A stretch of 11,681 nucleotides of DNA from NCBI GenBank assembly GCA_013812265.1, contig JACCTQ010000115.1, forward strand, positions 1 to 11,681, read 5' to 3'. Shown one piece after another: positions 1 through 6,371 of the stretch. Position 1 is the stretch's first letter. The number at the start of each line of letters is the position of its first letter. The notes under the pieces were generated by a model. The model was not told the origin of the DNA, ran no database searches, and was given only the letters and a program-made list of their open reading frames with translations. Source of the stretch: Actinomycetota bacterium. Lineage in GTDB: Bacteria > Actinomycetota > Thermoleophilia > Gaiellales > Gaiellaceae. A program made the translations under genes and the position numbers.

Positions 1-25
1 CCTGCGCGTCGTGCGAACGCGCAGG
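1..25 (-). terminator. Stem-loop just downstream of the substrate-binding protein gene
   Basis: CCTGCGCG (1-8) and CGCGCAGG (18-25) form a perfect 8-bp GC-rich stem with a 9-nt loop, starting 16 nt after the TGA of the minus-strand gene. The DNA beyond it is outside the window, so a following U-tract cannot be checked. It could be a terminator, or an mRNA-stabilising hairpin between the abundant binding-protein message and downstream permease genes. Confidence 0.45.
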
Positions 26-41
26 TGGCACGCCTACACCG

Positions 42-1901
42 TCAGCGCTTGGGCCGGACATACCCCCGCGTCATCCAGACTCCCGGTTGGTTCGCGAGCA
101 TGGCCTCGTTCTTGACCGGGAAGTTCGTCCAGCGGTTCGTGTTGACGAAGTTGACGCGGATGTAGTTCCACAGCTCGAGCATCGGGAGCTGCGTGTTGGT
201 TGCCAGCGCCAGCTTGGTCACTATCTGCCGCTCGGTCTTCGGGTTTCGCACCTGGCCGAGATCGCTCGCGAGCTTGCCCGGGTTGACCGTGCCGTACTTG
301 GGGATCTTCACGGTCCCCTGGCTGTTCAGCCAGTTGCCCTTCTTGTCCTCGGGCTTGTAGCGGACGAGCCTGGAGCCCAGGAGGTTGTAGCCGTTGTTCG
401 GGCCGTAGACCCGCTGGAAGGCGGTGTAGGTCGACGGGCCGAGCGCGGTCAGCCACCAGCCGACCGCGTAGTTCCCGGCGGCGATGTTCTGCAAGTAGGT
501 GGAGTAGTTCGGAGCGAGAACGGGCTCCGTCGGAATGCCGAAGCGCGTCAGCATGTTCGCGATCAGGCTCGAGGCGACGATCCAGTCGCTGAAGCCGCTG
601 ACGGTGTGGAGCTTGATCTCCCAGCGCTCGCCGTTGGGCAGGCGCCACGTTCCGTCCACCTTACTGAAGCCCGCCTTCTGCAGCAGCGACGTCGCCTTGC
701 GCACGTTGTAGCTGTACGGGTTGAGCCGCTTGCGGTCGGCCGGCGACAACCAGTCCATCGCCATCTTCTCGACCATTCCGTCCGTCCAGCGAGCAACGGT
801 GCCGCTGACGGGCTGGCCAACGCGCCGTACGGCCCCGCGGTCGATGACGTGGGCAAGCGCCTGGCGCGCCGCCTTCATGCCGTACGGGGCATAGCTCTGG
901 TTGAACGCCAGAGCGGCAGCGACGTAGTTGGTCGAGAAGACGGAGCGGTTGCCCTTCGTCTGCAGGATCCGCTTGTAGATGTTCGTCGGCATCGCCGTGA
1001 AGGGGGCGTAGTCCAGCTGCCCGGAGATGAGGTAGTTCCAGATCTGCTGGTTCCCCGTGTAGTTGCGCAGGACGACCTGGCGCGGGGCGATCTTGGCGGC
1101 GGCGTAGTAGTAGCGGTTCTTCACCAGCACCGCTTCGCCGGCGTTGACGCGCTGGAGCACGAACGGCCCTGCCGCGACGTACTTCTCCGGCTCGAACGCG
1201 GCCGTCTGCCTGCTGATCTGCGCGAGCCTCGCCAGCGCGTCTGCGGCGGCGTCGAGCCTGGCCTTGTCCTCGCCGCTGTACTGCGCGGTCGAGATCAGCT
1301 GCCACACGTTCGCGGGCAACAGCTCGCGGTACTGCGAGTCCGGAACGACGAAGAAGAGCAGCAGGGTGCGCAGGTACAGCTTGTAGTTGGTGCCCGGCAC
1401 CTGGTCGATCTGCAGCGACTTGCGCCCGAGGAGCCTGATCGATCCGACGTTGAAGGTCGGGGTCAGGGACGTGGCGCTGCCCAGGCGGATGTAGTTCAGC
1501 GCGATCGATGTCCGGACGTCCTGGGCCGTGACGTGCGAGCCGTCCGACCACCGCGCGTTCGGCTGGATCCAGAGCGTGACCCGCCTTCCGCCCCGGCTCA
1601 ACTTCCAGCGCTGGGCGATCCCGGGGACGAACCCCGTGTTGGGCGCCTTGGGGTCGTTCTTCGACCAGCCAAGCACCATCTGGTCGAAGCTGGTGAATGC
1701 GTTGCCCAGCGGGTTGAACGGATTCCTCGGAGCGCCGGGCGAGATCGCGTGGAACGCATAGACGGTCGTAAAGGTTGTGGTGGCCGCGGCGCGCTCCCCC
1801 TTCGCGGCGGCTGATCCGCCGAGACCGACGGCCACGACCCCGGCGCCGAGCGCGAGCGCTACCCCCGCAATCCTCTTCCTGGAGGGCCTCGTCCTTGCCA
1901 T
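42..1901 (-). CDS. ABC transporter substrate-binding protein, family 5 (SBP_bac_5), secreted
   Basis: Captures an extracellular solute (peptide, oligosaccharide or similar) for an ABC importer. The protein is 619 aa, slightly above the usual 500-600. Residues 1-10 are basic (MARTRPSRKR), about 11-30 are hydrophobic, and small residues follow (GGSAAAKG), so a Sec signal peptide is likely. The family-5 signature is at about 120-135 (RWSDGSHVTAQDV), with GPFVLQ and an ARQALAHVIDR segment further on. The ATG at 1901 was chosen because AAAGGGGA lies 4 nt upstream and the signal peptide follows at once; the open frame runs further upstream but into the promoter and gntR. I see no cysteine in the protein and therefore no lipobox, which is unusual for a monoderm binding protein. 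No permease or ATPase gene is visible; they may lie left of the window. It diverges from a GntR regulator followed by nagA, so a GlcNAc-containing ligand is a fair guess. Family sure, ligand unknown. Confidence 0.9.
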   Translation of the reverse strand: MARTRPSRKRIAGVALALGAGVVAVGLGGSAAAKGERAAATTTFTTVYAFHAISPGAPRNPFNPLGNAFTSFDQMVLGWSKNDPKAPNTGFVPGIAQRWKLSRGGRRVTLWIQPNARWSDGSHVTAQDVRTSIALNYIRLGSATSLTPTFNVGSIRLLGRKSLQIDQVPGTNYKLYLRTLLLFFVVPDSQYRELLPANVWQLISTAQYSGEDKARLDAAADALARLAQISRQTAAFEPEKYVAAGPFVLQRVNAGEAVLVKNRYYYAAAKIAPRQVVLRNYTGNQQIWNYLISGQLDYAPFTAMPTNIYKRILQTKGNRSVFSTNYVAAALAFNQSYAPYGMKAARQALAHVIDRGAVRRVGQPVSGTVARWTDGMVEKMAMDWLSPADRKRLNPYSYNVRKATSLLQKAGFSKVDGTWRLPNGERWEIKLHTVSGFSDWIVASSLIANMLTRFGIPTEPVLAPNYSTYLQNIAAGNYAVGWWLTALGPSTYTAFQRVYGPNNGYNLLGSRLVRYKPEDKKGNWLNSQGTVKIPKYGTVNPGKLASDLGQVRNPKTERQIVTKLALATNTQLPMLELWNYIRVNFVNTNRWTNFPVKNEAMLANQPGVWMTRGYVRPKR

Positions 1902-1929
1902 GACTTCCCCTTTCGTGGAGGGTCGTAAG

Positions 1930-1935
1930 CTTATA
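1930..1935 (-). promoter_or_regulatory. Putative -10 box of the substrate-binding protein gene
   Basis: Read on the minus strand this is TATAAG, 28 nt before the ATG at 1901, giving a predicted leader of about 22 nt with the AAAGGGGA ribosome site inside it. No good -35 match is seen; the stretch where it should lie coincides with the opposing gntR -10 box. That placement and the scarcity of AT-rich DNA elsewhere support it. Confidence 0.45.
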
Positions 1936-1955
1936 GAAGAACGTCGCTCTTTATA
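1932..1955. promoter_or_regulatory. Imperfect palindrome, candidate GntR operator
   Basis: The arms are TATAGAAGA (1932-1940) and TCTTTATA (1948-1955), separated by 7 nt. They are complementary apart from one extra base in the left arm. The palindrome covers the -10 boxes of both divergent genes, the expected place for a regulator that represses itself and its neighbour. The right arm plus the next base reads CTTTATAC, repeated at 2844-2851 at the start of nagA. It does not resemble the DasR/NagR operators I know, so binding by this GntR protein is inference from position and sharing. Confidence 0.45.
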
Positions 1956-1957
1956 CT
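1952..1957 (+). promoter_or_regulatory. Putative -10 box of gntR
   Basis: TATACT is one base from the consensus and lies 40 nt before the gntR ATG. The -35 position (about 1929-1935, GCTTATA) is weak and overlaps the -10 box of the divergent gene. Expected transcript start is near 1964. Confidence 0.5.
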
Positions 1958-1997
1958 GAGCGGCAGTCAGGGCGCTTCTACCAGAGAGGGCAAGGAG

Positions 1998-2774
1998 ATG
2001 CAACGGACGTCGGGCCCGCTGTACGCGCAGACGGCAGACGTACTGCGAGGGCGACTCGCCGACAAGGTCTGGAAGCAGGGGGACCGGCTCCCCTCCGAGA
2101 CCGACCTCTGCCGCGAGTTCGGCGTCTCCAGCATCACCATGCGCCGCGCGGTCGGAATGCTCGCCGCGGAAGGGCTGGTCATCCGGATCCAGGGCAAGGG
2201 CACCTTCGCATCCGGAGACCATACGCTCGTCCTAGGCCCCCCGCAGCTCACCTCGTTCACCCAGGACATGGAGCGGCGCGGCTGGCGCTCCTCGGCGCGG
2301 ATCGTGTCCGTCAGCTTCGTGCCGGCGTCGGTCGCAGTCGCCACGAAGCTCGGCCTAGCCCAAGGAGGCCCGACCACTGTGGTAAAGCGCGTACGCTTCG
2401 CGGACGAGGCACCCGTGGCGCTGCAGACGGCGCATCTGCCGAGCCTGTTCTTTCCGGGCCTCGAGCGCTACGACTTCGCCCGGGAGTCGCTCTACGGAGT
2501 CCTCGAGCGCGTGTACGAGGTGAAGCCGGCAAACGCCTCCGAGACCTATCGCGCCAGCACCGTCGACGAGGAGGAGGCCGAGCTGCTCGACGTCCCGCCC
2601 GGAAGCCCTGCCTTTCGCGTCGAGCGCGTCACCTCGGACGGAGCAGGGCGGCGGATCGAGCTCGTGGAGTCGGTGATCCGGGGCGACCGCTACACGCTCG
2701 CGCTCCGGCTGTCCGCGAGCCGTCAGCCCGGCCGCGGGCTGAGCCCTGTCGAGGGTACGCCCGGCGAGACATAG
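1998..2774 (+). CDS. GntR-family transcriptional regulator, HutC subfamily (UTRA domain)
   Basis: A DNA-binding regulator whose C-terminal UTRA domain senses a small ligand; in DasR/NagR/YvoA-type members this is a phosphorylated amino sugar. The winged helix spans about 8-72 (LYAQTADVLRGRL, then LPSETDLCREFGVSSITMRRA, and the wing GLVIRIQGKGTFAS). The UTRA domain spans about 86-238 with the usual RVRFADEAPVALQ strand and the closing RGDRYTLAL motif. At 258 aa it is of normal length, with a short unstructured tail. AGAGAGG (1983-1989) is the better-spaced ribosome site; AAGGAG (1992-1997) abuts the ATG. It is divergent from the substrate-binding protein and 61 bp upstream of nagA on the same strand, so it probably controls both and itself. 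The nagA neighbour suggests an amino-sugar phosphate as effector, but the ligand cannot be read from the sequence. Confidence 0.92.
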   Translation: MQRTSGPLYAQTADVLRGRLADKVWKQGDRLPSETDLCREFGVSSITMRRAVGMLAAEGLVIRIQGKGTFASGDHTLVLGPPQLTSFTQDMERRGWRSSARIVSVSFVPASVAVATKLGLAQGGPTTVVKRVRFADEAPVALQTAHLPSLFFPGLERYDFARESLYGVLERVYEVKPANASETYRASTVDEEEAELLDVPPGSPAFRVERVTSDGAGRRIELVESVIRGDRYTLALRLSASRQPGRGLSPVEGTPGET

Positions 2775-2784
2775 GCGGCAGTCC

Positions 2785-2810
2785 GGGACCCGGGCTTCCG
2801 CCCCGGTCTC
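2785..2810 (+). other. Imperfect hairpin between gntR and nagA
   Basis: GACCCGGGC (2787-2795) pairs with GCCCCGGTC (2800-2808) around a TTCC loop, with one C-C mismatch; a G-T pair and a G-C pair extend the stem to 2785 and 2810. No T-run follows, so it is not a standard intrinsic terminator. It may weaken read-through from gntR or mark the 3' end of the gntR message. Confidence 0.35.
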
Positions 2811-2818
2811 AGGCGAAG

Positions 2819-2824
2819 TACGAT
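2819..2824 (+). promoter_or_regulatory. Putative -10 box for a near-leaderless nagA transcript
   Basis: TACGAT fits the TANNNT pattern and ends 11 nt before the GTG of nagA, placing the transcript start about 5 nt from the start codon. This matches the lack of any ribosome site just upstream of the GTG. The -35 region lies in the preceding hairpin and shows no clear consensus. Confidence 0.35.
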
Positions 2825-2835
2825 GCCTGCTGCCT

Positions 2836-4116
2836 GTGAATGACTTTATACGGAATGAGCCTGAAAGCGCCGATGGTCGCGACGCCATCATCCTCCGCGG
2901 CCGCGTCCTGACGCCCGCAGACGAGCTGGCCGAAGCATCCGTCCTCATCCGGGGCGACCGGATCGCGTGGGTCCGTCCCGGCCGGGAAGAGGTTCCGCAC
3001 GCAGTGGACCTCTCCGCCAACGGTGACGTCATCGCTCCGGGGCTCATCGACCTGCAGGTGAACGGCTTCAAGGGGCACGACGCGGCCGGGGGCGGCGAGG
3101 CGATCAACGCAATCTCGGCGCTCCTCCCCGCGACGGGCGTGACCGGCTTCCTACCGACGGTCATCTCGCGGCCACTCGCCGAGCTCGGCCGCTTCGGCCG
3201 CGCTGTGGCCGCCACCGAGGTTGCCGGAGCGCGCGTGCTCGGCGCTCATTTCGAGGGCCCCTTTCTTTCGCCCGCCTTCCGCGGGGCTCACGAGCAAGCT
3301 CATCTGCGTACGCCGGATGCGCGAGCGGTGCGCGACGTCGTCGCGGCGCGGCCACGACTCGTCACGGTGGCTCCGGAGCTTCCCGGGGCGCTTCGCGCGA
3401 TCGAAACGCTCGCCGAGGCCGGGATCGTCGTCGCGGCCGGCCACTCGGGCGCCTCTGCCGAGCAGGCGTACGCCGCGGTAGACGCCGGGGTCCGCTTCGG
3501 AACCCACCTCTTCAACGCGATGGCGCGCTGGCACCACCGGGAGCCCGGCCTGGCCGCGGCGCTCCTCGCCGATCCGAGGGTGACGGTCGGGCTGGTTGCA
3601 GACGGCGTTCATCTCCATCGCACGACAGTCGAGATCGCCCTGCTCGCCGCGGGGGCGGCGCGCACCGCCCTGACCACCGATCAGACGAGCGCGGCCGGGC
3701 TGCCCGCCGGCCGCTATCTGCTGGCCGGCATGGATGTGGAAAGCGACGGGCGTGCGGTGGCGCGGACCGACGGCACGCTGGCCGGCACGGTCGCGACCAT
3801 GGACGAGCTCGTCAGGCGCGTGGCGAGCCTTCCCTCGCTCGGTCTGCGTGAGGCGGTCGAGACGGCGTCGCTGACACCGGCTCGGCTCCTCGGCGTCGAC
3901 GGGCTTCTCGGACGGGTGGAGAGTGGATGCGCGGCCGACCTCGTGGTTCTCGATTCCGAAAGCCGCGTGCGCCTGACGCTCGTCGGCGGCCGGGTCGTCT
4001 ACCGGGCCGCAGAGATCGATGGCGACGGCGCTGTTTCCGGGCCGGCAGCACACGCCTCCGTCACCCAGTCACGCGTCAAGAAGAGCCAGAAGGCGAGCCC
4101 GGCGAAGCGCCCGTAA
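2836..4116 (+). CDS. nagA: N-acetylglucosamine-6-phosphate deacetylase
   Basis: Removes acetate from GlcNAc-6-phosphate to give glucosamine-6-phosphate in the cytoplasm, the first step of amino-sugar use and cell-wall recycling. The amidohydrolase fold is clear: a beta-sandwich start (LRGRVLTPADELAEASVLIRGDRIAWV), GLIDLQVNG at 69-77, metal ligand E140 in HFEGPF, H203 in AGHSGA, H224 in GTHLFNAM, substrate-site H259 in DGVHLH, and catalytic D282 in LTTDQTSAAG. All expected active-site residues are present. GTG 2836 is the only possible start before the first conserved strand; it has no ribosome site and may be leaderless. The protein is 426 aa against about 380-400 usual: the family-like part ends near GGRVVYR (390), and about the last 19 residues (SVTQSRVKKSQ...) are the antisense reading of a DNA-glycosylase remnant. 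nagB and sugar-kinase genes are not seen nearby. Confidence 0.93.
   Translation: MNDFIRNEPESADGRDAIILRGRVLTPADELAEASVLIRGDRIAWVRPGREEVPHAVDLSANGDVIAPGLIDLQVNGFKGHDAAGGGEAINAISALLPATGVTGFLPTVISRPLAELGRFGRAVAATEVAGARVLGAHFEGPFLSPAFRGAHEQAHLRTPDARAVRDVVAARPRLVTVAPELPGALRAIETLAEAGIVVAAGHSGASAEQAYAAVDAGVRFGTHLFNAMARWHHREPGLAAALLADPRVTVGLVADGVHLHRTTVEIALLAAGAARTALTTDQTSAAGLPAGRYLLAGMDVESDGRAVARTDGTLAGTVATMDELVRRVASLPSLGLREAVETASLTPARLLGVDGLLGRVESGCAADLVVLDSESRVRLTLVGGRVVYRAAEIDGDGAVSGPAAHASVTQSRVKKSQKASPAKRP
2844..2851. promoter_or_regulatory. CTTTATAC octamer at the start of nagA, candidate operator half-site
   Basis: The octamer is identical to 1949-1956 in the divergent gntR/binding-protein promoter and lies just inside the nagA reading frame, downstream of the predicted transcript start, where a bound repressor would block elongation. 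It is flanked by two copies of GAATGA (2838-2843, 2853-2858). No matching second half-site is obvious. Confidence 0.3.
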
Positions 4117-4503
4117 CGCCCGAACCGCCGCTTGATCGTGGCGTCGCCGACCTTCTTCTTTCCCACCAGCCGAGCGTACGTCGGCCGCGTCCAGGAATCC
4201 AGAAGCGACCAGCTCGTAGAACGCCGAGAGGTTCTCGTCCAGGTTGAGCACGCGGCGGACGCTGTCGCTGATCGCTTGCCGGGCGCCTGCCGACGGCGCC
4301 GGGCCGAACACCTCGACACGCGCGTGCCCTGGCCGTCCGTTCTCGATCGAAACTCTCCGCGGCCGCCCGTTCGGAACGGTGAGCGTCGTGTGCAATACGC
4401 GCCGCTCCTCGTCGATCCGGGAGGGGGGTAGCGCCGCGACTCCATGCGAGACGATCGTCCGCCACAGGGCCACCGGCTCGCCGCCTGCCCCACGGAGCGC
4501 CAG
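4062..4503 (-). pseudogene. Broken HhH-family DNA glycosylase (3-methyladenine / 8-oxoguanine type), internal deletion and frameshift
   Basis: Two pieces of one DNA-repair glycosylase lie back to back in different frames. The first frame (readable from about 4503, with a GTG start at 4473 and stop at 4069) gives the N-terminal domain: LWRTIVSHGVAALPP, then DSVRRVLNLDENLSAFYELVA ending at 4204. From about 4202 a second frame gives LLDSWTRPTYARLVG, GDATIKRRFGRYGRF and AGLAFWLFLTRDW, the family's C-terminus with the probable catalytic Asp in LDSWTR. The central helix-hairpin-helix region, roughly 130-170 residues by family length, is missing. Base-excision activity is therefore not expected. The N-terminal frame itself stays open for 134 aa and could still be translated. 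The GTG is 31 nt after the typA stop, so this was the last gene of a typA operon. Its 3' end overlaps nagA, convergent. Family assignment is from recognised motifs, not from an alignment. Confidence 0.75.
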
Positions 4504-4504
4504 T

Positions 4505-6343
4505 TTAGACGCTCGCCAGGCCGCGGGCCTTGCGCGAGCCGGCGGTCTGGCGCTTCTGGCCCGAGAGCTCGACCTTGCGTAAGCGGACGTGGCTCGGCGT
4601 CACCTCGACGCACTCGTCGTCGCGGATCAGCTCGAGCGCCTGCTCCAGCGACAGGGGGCGCGGCGGGATCAGGCGGACGAGCTCCTCGGCGCTCGAGGAG
4701 CGGATGTTCGTCAGCTTCTTCTCCTTCGTTGCGTTGACGTCCAGATCCTCGGCTCGCGCGTTCTCCCCGACGATCATGCCCTCGTAGACCTCCGCGCCCG
4801 GCGCGACGAACAGCTGGCCGCGCTCCTGCAGGTTCAGCAGCGCGAAGGCTGTCGCGAAGCCGCGCCGGTCGGCGATCAGCGAGCCGGTCGGCCGCGTGCG
4901 GAGCTCCCCATGCCAGGGCTCGTAGCCATCGAAAACGTGGTGGAGGATGCCGGTGCCGCGCGTCTCGGTCACGAACTCGGTGCGGAAGCCGATCAGGCCG
5001 CGAGCCGGCGCGAGATAGTCCATGCGCACCCAGCCGGTCCCGTGGTTCACCATGTGCTCGAGCCGGCCCTTCCGCAGCGCCAGCAGTTGCGTGATCACGC
5101 CGACGTAGTCCTCGGGCACGTCGATTGCGAGCCGCTCGACCGGTTCGTGCACCTTGCCGTCGATCTCTTGCGTGACCACCTGCGGCTTGCCGACCGTGAG
5201 CTCGAAGCCCTCACGGCGCATCAGCTCGACGAGCACGGCCAGCTGAAGCTCGCCGCGTCCCTGCACCTCCCACGCGTCCGGCCGCTCGGTCGGCAGCAAG
5301 CGCAACGAGACGTTGCCTACGAGCTCCTGGTCGAGCCGCGCCTTGATCATGCTCGCGGTCAGCTGGTCGCCGTCCTGGCCGGACAGCGGCGAGGTGTTGA
5401 TGCCGATCGTCATCGCGAGGCTCGGCTCGTCAACGCCGATCACGGGCAGCGGACGCGGGTCGTCGGGATCCGCGAGCGTCTCGCCGATCGTCACCTCCGG
5501 CATGCCGGCGACGGCGATCAGCTCGCCGGGGCCGGCCTCCTCCGCGTCGACCCGGTCCAGCGCCTCGGTCACGTAGAGGCCGGTCACCTTCAGGCGCTCG
5601 ACGCTGCCGTCGGCGCGGCACCAGGCGACCTGCTGGCCCTTGCGGATACTTCCCTGGCGAACGCGGCAGAGCGCCAGACGGCCGACGTACGGCGAGGCGT
5701 CGAGGTTCGTTACGTGCGCCTGCAGCGGGTGCCCCTCCTCGTACGACGGTGCCGGGATGTGCTCCACCAGCATCTCGAAGAGCGGCTCCAGGTCCGGCAT
5801 CAGCTCGTCCGCGGCGAGCCCGGCCCGCCCCGACCTCGCGTTGCAGTAGACGATCGGAAACTCGATCTGGCCTTCGTCGGCGTCGAGGTCGAGGAAGAGC
5901 TCGTAGACCTCGTTCACGACCTCCTGGATCCGGGCGTCCGGCCGGTCGACCTTGTTGACCACGAGGATCACCGGCAGCCGCTCCTCGAGCGCCTTGCGCA
6001 GCACGAAGCGGGTCTGCGGCAGCGGCCCCTCGCTTGCGTCCACGAGCAGCAGCACGCCGTCGACCATCGTCAGGCCGCGCTCGACCTCCCCACCGAAGTC
6101 GGCGTGCCCGGGCGTGTCGACGATGTTGATCTTGAGGCCGCCGTGGCGTACGGCCGTGTTCTTGGCCAGGATGGTGATGCCTTTCTCGCGCTCGAGATCC
6201 ATCGAGTCGAGCACGCGCTCGGCCACGTCCTGGTTCTCGCGAAAGGATCCGGACTGCCAGAGCATGGCGTCCACGAGCGTCGTCTTGCCGTGGTCGACGT
6301 GGGCGACGATGGCGACGTTGCGGATGTCCTCGCGTCGCGGCAC
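4505..6343 (-). CDS. typA: Ribosome-associated translational GTPase TypA/BipA
   Basis: A GTPase related to EF-G and LepA that binds the ribosome and aids subunit assembly and stress adaptation. The full 612-aa length is normal. G1 is AHVDHGKT (14-21), switch I has REKGITILAKNTAV, G3 is DTPGH (76-80) and G4 is NKVD (130-133). The C-terminus ends in the BipA-type ECVEVTPSHVRLRKVEL. The start is GTG at 6343: it gives the usual short lead MPRREDIRNVAIVAHVDHGKT, and no better start exists. No ribosome site is within reach; instead TACCCT lies 6 nt upstream, suggesting a leaderless message. It is 28 bp downstream of the sigma/membrane-protein pair and 31 bp before the glycosylase remnant on the same strand. 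Confidence 0.97.
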   Translation of the reverse strand: MPRREDIRNVAIVAHVDHGKTTLVDAMLWQSGSFRENQDVAERVLDSMDLEREKGITILAKNTAVRHGGLKINIVDTPGHADFGGEVERGLTMVDGVLLLVDASEGPLPQTRFVLRKALEERLPVILVVNKVDRPDARIQEVVNEVYELFLDLDADEGQIEFPIVYCNARSGRAGLAADELMPDLEPLFEMLVEHIPAPSYEEGHPLQAHVTNLDASPYVGRLALCRVRQGSIRKGQQVAWCRADGSVERLKVTGLYVTEALDRVDAEEAGPGELIAVAGMPEVTIGETLADPDDPRPLPVIGVDEPSLAMTIGINTSPLSGQDGDQLTASMIKARLDQELVGNVSLRLLPTERPDAWEVQGRGELQLAVLVELMRREGFELTVGKPQVVTQEIDGKVHEPVERLAIDVPEDYVGVITQLLALRKGRLEHMVNHGTGWVRMDYLAPARGLIGFRTEFVTETRGTGILHHVFDGYEPWHGELRTRPTGSLIADRRGFATAFALLNLQERGQLFVAPGAEVYEGMIVGENARAEDLDVNATKEKKLTNIRSSSAEELVRLIPPRPLSLEQALELIRDDECVEVTPSHVRLRKVELSGQKRQTAGSRKARGLASV

Positions 6344-6349
6344 CGCCCG

Positions 6350-6355
6350 AGGGTA
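6350..6355 (-). promoter_or_regulatory. Putative -10 box for leaderless typA
   Basis: On the minus strand this reads TACCCT, followed by 6 nt and then the GTG of typA. The spacing would put the transcript start on the first base of the start codon, as in many actinobacterial leaderless genes. No -35 consensus is evident. It sits in the 28-bp gap after the upstream stop codon. Confidence 0.4.
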
Positions 6356-6371
6356 GCGACCTTCGAGATTC

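Noticed and set aside
87..1814. 575-codon open frame on the plus strand opposite the binding-protein gene
   Set aside because: The composition is Arg/Val/Asp-rich antisense translation with no recognisable domain; the minus-strand frame has clear family-5 motifs and a signal peptide.
1902..2222. N-terminal extension of the binding protein upstream of 1901
   Set aside because: It would cross the divergent promoter and the gntR coding region, and would bury the signal peptide and the good ribosome site at 1906-1913.
2785..2810. Hairpin before nagA as a riboswitch or glmS-like element
   Set aside because: It is a single imperfect stem in a 61-bp gap with no conserved aptamer core, so only a plain hairpin is supported.
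2823..2843. Six-codon ORF (ATG at 2823 to TGA) just before nagA as a regulatory leader peptide
   Set aside because: It is short with no special codon content, and the ATG overlaps the proposed -10 box; chance is the simpler explanation.
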